From: Bacillota bacterium
GTDB taxonomy: Bacteria > Bacillota > DSM-12270 > Thermacetogeniales > Thermacetogeniaceae
Direction of reading: 5' to 3'
Assembly: GCA_030627585.1 (NCBI GenBank)
Contig: DAOURU010000021.1
Span: 1 to 9,694, forward strand
Length of the DNA: 9,694 nt
Position 1 is the first letter of the stretch. Each line of letters begins with the position of its first letter. Below are positions 6,700 through 9,694 of the stretch, piece after piece. The position numbers and the translations under genes were made by a program. The notes under the pieces are model-generated. The model was not told where the DNA came from. It was given only the letters and a program-made list of their open reading frames with translations, and did not search any database.

Positions 6700-7464
6700 T
6701 TGATTCTCGTCTTTGATGTAGGCAATACAAGCATTGTGCTGGGGATTTTTGCGGCACAGGAGTTAATCGTGAGCTGGCGCATCGGGACAGACCGGCGCCG
6801 TACCGCCGATGACCTGGGGATGCTCGTCAAGAATTTATTTGATTTTCGGGGCCTCGCCTTCGAGCAGATTGAGGCTGTCGTGATTTCCTCCGTTGTGCCC
6901 CCCTTAACTCCGATTCTGATTGAAATGTGCCGGCGCTACTTTAAAAAAGAGCCTCTTGTTGTGGGGCCCGGCGTGAAAACGGGGATGCGGATTAGATACG
7001 AAAACCCCCGTGAGGTAGGGGCGGACCGCATTGTCAATGCCGTTGCAGCATATGACCGGTACGGAGGCCCCCTGATTGTGGTTGATTTCGGTACGGCAAC
7101 CACCTTCTGTGCCATCTCCCGTGAGGGGGAGTATCTGGGGGGCGCCATTGCGCCCGGGATCGCCATTTCCACGGAAGCCCTTTTCGAGCGGGCTGCCAAG
7201 CTGCCCCGGATCGAGATCGTCCGGCCGCGCCAGGTGATCGGGAAGAACACCGTCGCCAGCATGCAGTCCGGCATTTATTACGGCTTTGTCGGCCAGGTGG
7301 ATGAAATCGTTTCCCGCATGAAGGAAGAGCTTGGGGGGGAGGCGGTGGTTGTCGCCACCGGGGGCCTGGCAGAACTGATCTGCAAAGGGACCAGGACCGT
7401 TGACTACGTGGATCCCTACCTCACCCTCTGGGGCCTGAAGATCATCTACGAGCGCAACAAATGA
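6700..7464 (+). CDS. coaX: Type III pantothenate kinase CoaX
   Basis: CoaX phosphorylates pantothenate, the first step of CoA synthesis. Type III enzymes belong to the acetate/sugar kinase-Hsc70-actin (ASKHA) fold, need a monovalent cation and resist CoA feedback. The 254-residue length is typical. Motifs: phosphate 1 DVGNT (residues 6-10), [16 protein letters not shown] (103-118, with Asp109 the expected catalytic base), phosphate 2 [13 protein letters not shown] (127-139), [11 protein letters not shown] (147-157), and the adenosine region VVATGG (217-222). TTG at 6700 is preferred: it produces the canonical N-terminus [10 protein letters not shown] and has GGAGGGGAG at good distance. Upstream in-frame GTG (6661) and ATG (6679) would add 13 or 7 residues without family match. 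It follows birA by 23 bp, with the SD in that gap, so the two are likely co-transcribed. Confidence 0.95.
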   Translation: MILVFDVGNTSIVLGIFAAQELIVSWRIGTDRRRTADDLGMLVKNLFDFRGLAFEQIEAVVISSVVPPLTPILIEMCRRYFKKEPLVVGPGVKTGMRIRYENPREVGADRIVNAVAAYDRYGGPLIVVDFGTATTFCAISREGEYLGGAIAPGIAISTEALFERAAKLPRIEIVRPRQVIGKNTVASMQSGIYYGFVGQVDEIVSRMKEELGGEAVVVATGGLAELICKGTRTVDYVDPYLTLWGLKIIYERNK

Positions 7465-7548
7465 TCCAGTTTATCCGCGCTTGCCCCGGTCTTCCGTTGA
7501 TATGCCGGCAGCCCTCTTTTTGCTTCTGATACCGGTGGAGTTTCGCGC

Positions 7549-7573
7549 TCGCTTTTGGACTAGCGAATTTTTT
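7549..7573 (+). terminator. Weak terminator-like hairpin between coaX and dusB
   Basis: TCGCT (7549-7553) and AGCGA (7562-7566) form a 5-bp stem with an 8-nt loop, followed by ATTTTTT (7567-7573). A competing 5-bp pairing of TTCGC (7542-7546) with GCGAA (7563-7567) uses the same 3' arm. The stem is short, so termination would be partial. The dusB SD GAGGTGA starts immediately after the U-run at 7574. It may lower read-through from the cofactor operon into dusB. Confidence 0.4.
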
Positions 7574-7587
7574 GAGGTGATTTAACC

Positions 7588-8616
7588 TTGGAGACCGGCA
7601 GGTTCCGCCATCTTCCCGGGAGAAATTTTTCGCTCAAAATCGGCGCCCTAACCTTGCCCAATCCGGTATTTGCTGCTCCCATGGCCGGAATTACGGATAA
7701 GGCTTACCGCATCCTGGCCCGCCGGGCAGGATGCGGATTCGTGTCCACTGAGATGGTAAGCAGTGAGGCAATTCTGCACGGGAACAGGAAGGCGGCAGGG
7801 CTTTTTGATTTAGAGGGGGAGCCGGAGCCCGTTGGGGTTCAAATTTTCGGTTCGGATCCCGGGAAGATGGCAGAGGCGGCGCGGGTCGCGGCCTCCCGGG
7901 GGGCGGCCCTGGTGGACCTCAACATGGGCTGCCCTACGCCGAAGATCGTGAAAAACGGGGAGGGGTGCGCCCTGATGCGGGATCTTCCCCGCGCTGCAGC
8001 AATTATCCGGGCCGTGCGGGAGGCGGTCTCTGTCCCCGTAACGGTGAAGATGCGCAAGGGTTGGGATGCCCGGGAGGTGACAGCACCGGAACTTGCGGCC
8101 CTCGCGGAGGAGAACGGGGCAGATGCTGTCGCCGTGCACGGGCGCACCAGGGACCAGTTCTATGGAGGAAAGGCCGACCGGGAGATCATCCGCCTCGTCA
8201 GGCGGGCTGTTCACATCCCCGTGATCGGAAACGGCGACATCTTCTCCCCCCAGGACGCTCTCCGGATGCTGGAAGAGACAGGCTGCGATGCGGTCATGAT
8301 CGGGCGGGGCGCGCTGGGGAACCCCTGGCTCTTCCGCCGCACCGTCCACTTTCTGGCCACAGGAGAACTCCTTCCCCCGCCTGCCCCGGCGGAGAGGATC
8401 GGGCTTGCCCTCAGCCACCTGGACCTGTTCCTCTCATTCAAGGGGGAGAAGACCCTTCCCCAGATGCGGAAGCACCTTACCTGGTACCTGAAGGGCCTCC
8501 CCGGGGCCGCCCAGAAGCGCGCCGCCATCAACGCTGCCAGAACCCCGGACGAGGTCCGCGCTCTCCTGCTTGCCTATTTAAAAGAAATGTCCCTTTCATC
8601 TTTGTCTCCCCTTTAA
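7588..8616 (+). CDS. dusB: tRNA-dihydrouridine synthase, DusB/NifR3 type
   Basis: Dus enzymes are FMN proteins that reduce specific uridines in tRNA to dihydrouridine with NADPH. The 342-residue protein starts with the FMN-binding barrel (PVFAAPMAGITDKAYR, residues 26-41), followed by STEMVSSEA (53-61), PVGVQIFG (81-88), DLNMGCPTPKIVKNGEGCALM (110-130, with Cys115 the predicted catalytic acid), VTVKMRKGW (151-159, Lys154), VAVHGRTRDQFYGGKAD (181-197, His184) and IGNGDI (213-218) plus IGRGALGNPW (238-247) for the FMN phosphate. The C-terminal helical domain carries MRKHLTWYLKGLPGA. The overall match is to the bacterial DusB/NifR3 group. Start TTG 7588 is supported by GAGGTGA 7 nt upstream. It lies 123 bp after coaX, separated by a weak terminator-like hairpin, and I find no good promoter of its own. 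Third codon positions are richer in G/C than in nadA or nadB. Confidence 0.93.
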   Translation: METGRFRHLPGRNFSLKIGALTLPNPVFAAPMAGITDKAYRILARRAGCGFVSTEMVSSEAILHGNRKAAGLFDLEGEPEPVGVQIFGSDPGKMAEAARVAASRGAALVDLNMGCPTPKIVKNGEGCALMRDLPRAAAIIRAVREAVSVPVTVKMRKGWDAREVTAPELAALAEENGADAVAVHGRTRDQFYGGKADREIIRLVRRAVHIPVIGNGDIFSPQDALRMLEETGCDAVMIGRGALGNPWLFRRTVHFLATGELLPPPAPAERIGLALSHLDLFLSFKGEKTLPQMRKHLTWYLKGLPGAAQKRAAINAARTPDEVRALLLAYLKEMSLSSLSPL

Positions 8617-8692
8617 TTCTCCCTGCTTTTGCAACTGCTTCTCTTTGGAATATTAAAACCGCTTCATTTCCTTCCCTCTTGACTAATATTTC

Positions 8693-8721
8693 TTGCATCT
8701 GGCCGGTATTTTTGTTAAAAT
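8693..8721 (+). promoter_or_regulatory. Extended -10 promoter for the HTH regulator unit
   Basis: TAAAAT (8716-8721, 5 of 6) is preceded by TG at 8713-8714, giving a perfect TGn extended -10. TTGCAT (8693-8698) sits 17 bp upstream as a weak -35 (3 of 6), which is normal for extended -10 promoters. Start of transcription is expected near 8728, inside the inverted repeat at 8721-8740. It is the only clear promoter in the 143-bp gap after dusB and shows the regulator begins a new transcription unit. Confidence 0.6.
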
Positions 8722-8740
8722 GTACACAATAATGTGCACA
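8721..8740. promoter_or_regulatory. Inverted repeat over the regulator start site, candidate operator
   Basis: TGTACACA (8721-8728) and TGTGCACA (8733-8740) are inverted copies with one mismatched pair, around a 4-bp ATAA centre. The repeat overlaps the last base of the -10 and the expected transcription start. This is where a repressor dimer would block initiation. The adjacent HTH gene makes autoregulation the simplest reading, but binding is not shown. Confidence 0.45.
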
Positions 8741-8759
8741 GAAGGGGAAGGTGGGGGGA

Positions 8760-9284
8760 TTGAATGATTTCTTCCGAATCGGGGAAAAGCTGGTCAGCAT
8801 GGAGAAGGTCAGCCGCATCCTCAACCAGATCCTATCCCTCCGTAGTCAGGGCCTTTCCCAGCAGGAAGTTGCTGACCGTGTCGGGGTGGACCGGAGTTTT
8901 GTCTCAAGGTTGGAGAGCTTGGGTGCTGTTCGTAGAGGAGCACGCCTTGCGGTGGTTGGCTTTCCCGTTAAAAATAAAAAAGAGATCGTGTCGTTGTTGG
9001 AAAAACTTGGCGTTGATTTCTCCCTGATCATGACCAATGAGGAGCGCTGGCGCTTCGTAGAAGAGAAGTCGGGGATTGAACTGTTTAATGAGGTAATGCA
9101 GTTGACCGCCCGGATCCGGACTTACGATGTCGTAATTCTGATCGGCTCGCGCCAGCGTATTAACTGGGGGGCAGCGTTCTTGGACAAAGAAGTAGTTGGC
9201 ATCGATTTGGGAGAAACGCCGCTGACAGAAGACAAGTACGTGGATCCGGAAGAATTGCGAGAACTGATCCTTGCGGTTCAATAA
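8760..9284 (+). CDS. HTH transcriptional regulator with Rossmann-like C-terminal half
   Basis: The 174-residue product has a Cro/C1-type helix-turn-helix at about residues 20-58, with the two helices read as GLSQQEVADRVGV and DRSFVSRLESLG. The remaining two-thirds contains a strand LAVVGFPV (63-70), a middle block LIMTNEERWRFVEEKSGIELFNEVM (89-113) and a strand-loop DVVILIGS (123-130), then LDKEVVGIDLGETPLTED (141-158). This alternation of strands and glycine turns resembles a small nucleotide-binding fold, but I cannot name a ligand or a characterised family. I chose TTG at 8760 (GAAGG about 8 nt upstream). GTG at 8751 adds three residues and is nearly as good, and ATG at 8799 is later. No signal peptide or membrane segment is seen, so it is cytoplasmic. 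It is followed 37 bp later by the quinate dehydrogenase-like gene and is likely co-transcribed with it. The downstream gene and its own promoter are the likely targets. Confidence 0.8.
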   Translation: MNDFFRIGEKLVSMEKVSRILNQILSLRSQGLSQQEVADRVGVDRSFVSRLESLGAVRRGARLAVVGFPVKNKKEIVSLLEKLGVDFSLIMTNEERWRFVEEKSGIELFNEVMQLTARIRTYDVVILIGSRQRINWGAAFLDKEVVGIDLGETPLTEDKYVDPEELRELILAVQ

Positions 9285-9321
9285 ATTTAAAAGAAAAATT
9301 CAGGGAAAGCGGGGACGGTTA

Positions 9322-9694
9322 ATGAAGCGTGTTGTAAGCATCAGTCTTGGCTCCTCGAAACGCGACCACAAGGTGGAAGCGGAGTTTCTAGGGGAGAAAT
9401 TCGTCATCGAGCGCCTCGGCACAGACGGGGATATGAACAGGGCGATTCAGATGATCCGCGAGCTGGACGGCAAGGTAGACGCCTTTGGGATGGGCGGAAT
9501 CGACCTTTATCTGGTTGCGGGAAAGCGGCGCTGGATCATTAGAGAAGCAAAAAAGATCGCGGCGGCGGCACAGATTACGCCAATTGTAGATGGAAGCGGG
9601 CTCAAAAACACACTCGAGCGAAAAGTCGTCCCTTATTTACAAGAACAGTTGGGTTGGTCCCTGGCGGGTAAGCGCGTGCTGATGGTTTCAGGCG
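9322..9694 (+). CDS. Conserved protein, possibly of the family labelled quinate 5-dehydrogenase (3' end outside window)
   Basis: An ATG at 9322, with GGGGA about 6 nt upstream, opens a frame that is still open at the window end, giving 124 residues. The N-terminus reads MKRVVSISLGSSKRDHKVEAEFLGEKFVI in short strands, followed by ERLGTDGDMNRAIQMIRELDGKVDAFGMGGIDLYL, a basic stretch AGKRRW, TPIVDGSGLKNTLERKVVPYL and the start of a strand KRVLMVSG. I recall similar clostridial proteins being labelled 'quinate 5-dehydrogenase', but I see no diagnostic shikimate/quinate dehydrogenase motif in this part. KRVLMVSG may begin a Rossmann domain that lies outside the window. The function should be treated as unknown. 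It is directly downstream of the HTH regulator, suggesting a regulated two-gene unit. Confidence 0.7.
   Translation, partial: MKRVVSISLGSSKRDHKVEAEFLGEKFVIERLGTDGDMNRAIQMIRELDGKVDAFGMGGIDLYLVAGKRRWIIREAKKIAAAAQITPIVDGSGLKNTLERKVVPYLQEQLGWSLAGKRVLMVSG

Noticed and set aside
7497..7532. Promoter for dusB using TTGATA at 7497
   Set aside because: The -35 match is good, but the hexamer 17 bp downstream (TTGCTT) matches the -10 consensus poorly, and the nearest better one is 24 bp away.
8679..8712. TTGACT (8679-8684) as the -35 of the HTH regulator promoter
   Set aside because: It is a good hexamer, but it lies 31 bp from the TAAAAT -10 and 22 bp from TATTTT, outside workable spacing.
7965..8732. 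Long plus-strand open frame of 255 codons overlapping dusB
   Set aside because: It is a frame shadow of a GC-rich gene with all Dus motifs in the other frame; the product is low-complexity and rich in Arg, Gly and Pro.

Overview
The window looks like chromosomal DNA from a Gram-positive anaerobe of the Clostridia, most likely a Desulfotomaculum/Pelotomaculum/Moorella-type lineage. This is inferred from the moderately high GC content, the purine-rich Shine-Dalgarno (SD) sites, the frequent TTG/GTG starts, and the order nadA-nadB-nadC-birA-coaX-dus. The sequence alone does not fix the species. I saw no mobile element, CRISPR array, tRNA or rRNA, and most of the window is ordinary chromosomal housekeeping DNA.

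Layout. Positions 1-96 hold the C-terminal tail of an unidentified plus-strand gene. On the minus strand lie an ARH3-like ADP-ribosylhydrolase (175-1140) and, upstream of it, a small PHP-family metallohydrolase (1276-1956). A 253-bp divergent intergenic region with two short palindromes and promoter-like elements for both directions follows. The plus strand then carries a cofactor cluster: nadA, nadB, nadC (all three steps from aspartate to nicotinate mononucleotide), birA (biotin-protein ligase with a DNA-binding domain), coaX (type III pantothenate kinase) and, after a weak terminator-like hairpin, dusB (tRNA-dihydrouridine synthase). Next comes a new transcription unit with its own extended -10 promoter and an inverted repeat over the expected start. 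It encodes a helix-turn-helix protein with a nucleotide-binding-like C-terminal half, and a second gene that runs off the window end (9322 onward) and belongs to a poorly characterised family that I recall being labelled 'quinate 5-dehydrogenase'.

How the genes fit together. NadB oxidises L-aspartate to iminoaspartate. NadA condenses this with dihydroxyacetone phosphate to quinolinate. NadC converts quinolinate to nicotinate mononucleotide. BirA attaches biotin to carboxylases and may repress biotin genes. CoaX starts CoA synthesis from pantothenate. The cluster therefore provisions three cofactors (NAD, biotinylated enzymes, CoA). The neighbouring ADP-ribosylhydrolase acts on ADP-ribose linkages that derive from NAD, which is suggestive but unproven as a functional link.

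The best candidates for something undescribed are the regulator/'quinate dehydrogenase-like' pair at the right end with its operator-like repeat, and a hairpin between nadA and nadB whose 5' arm could alternatively mask the nadB ribosome-binding site.
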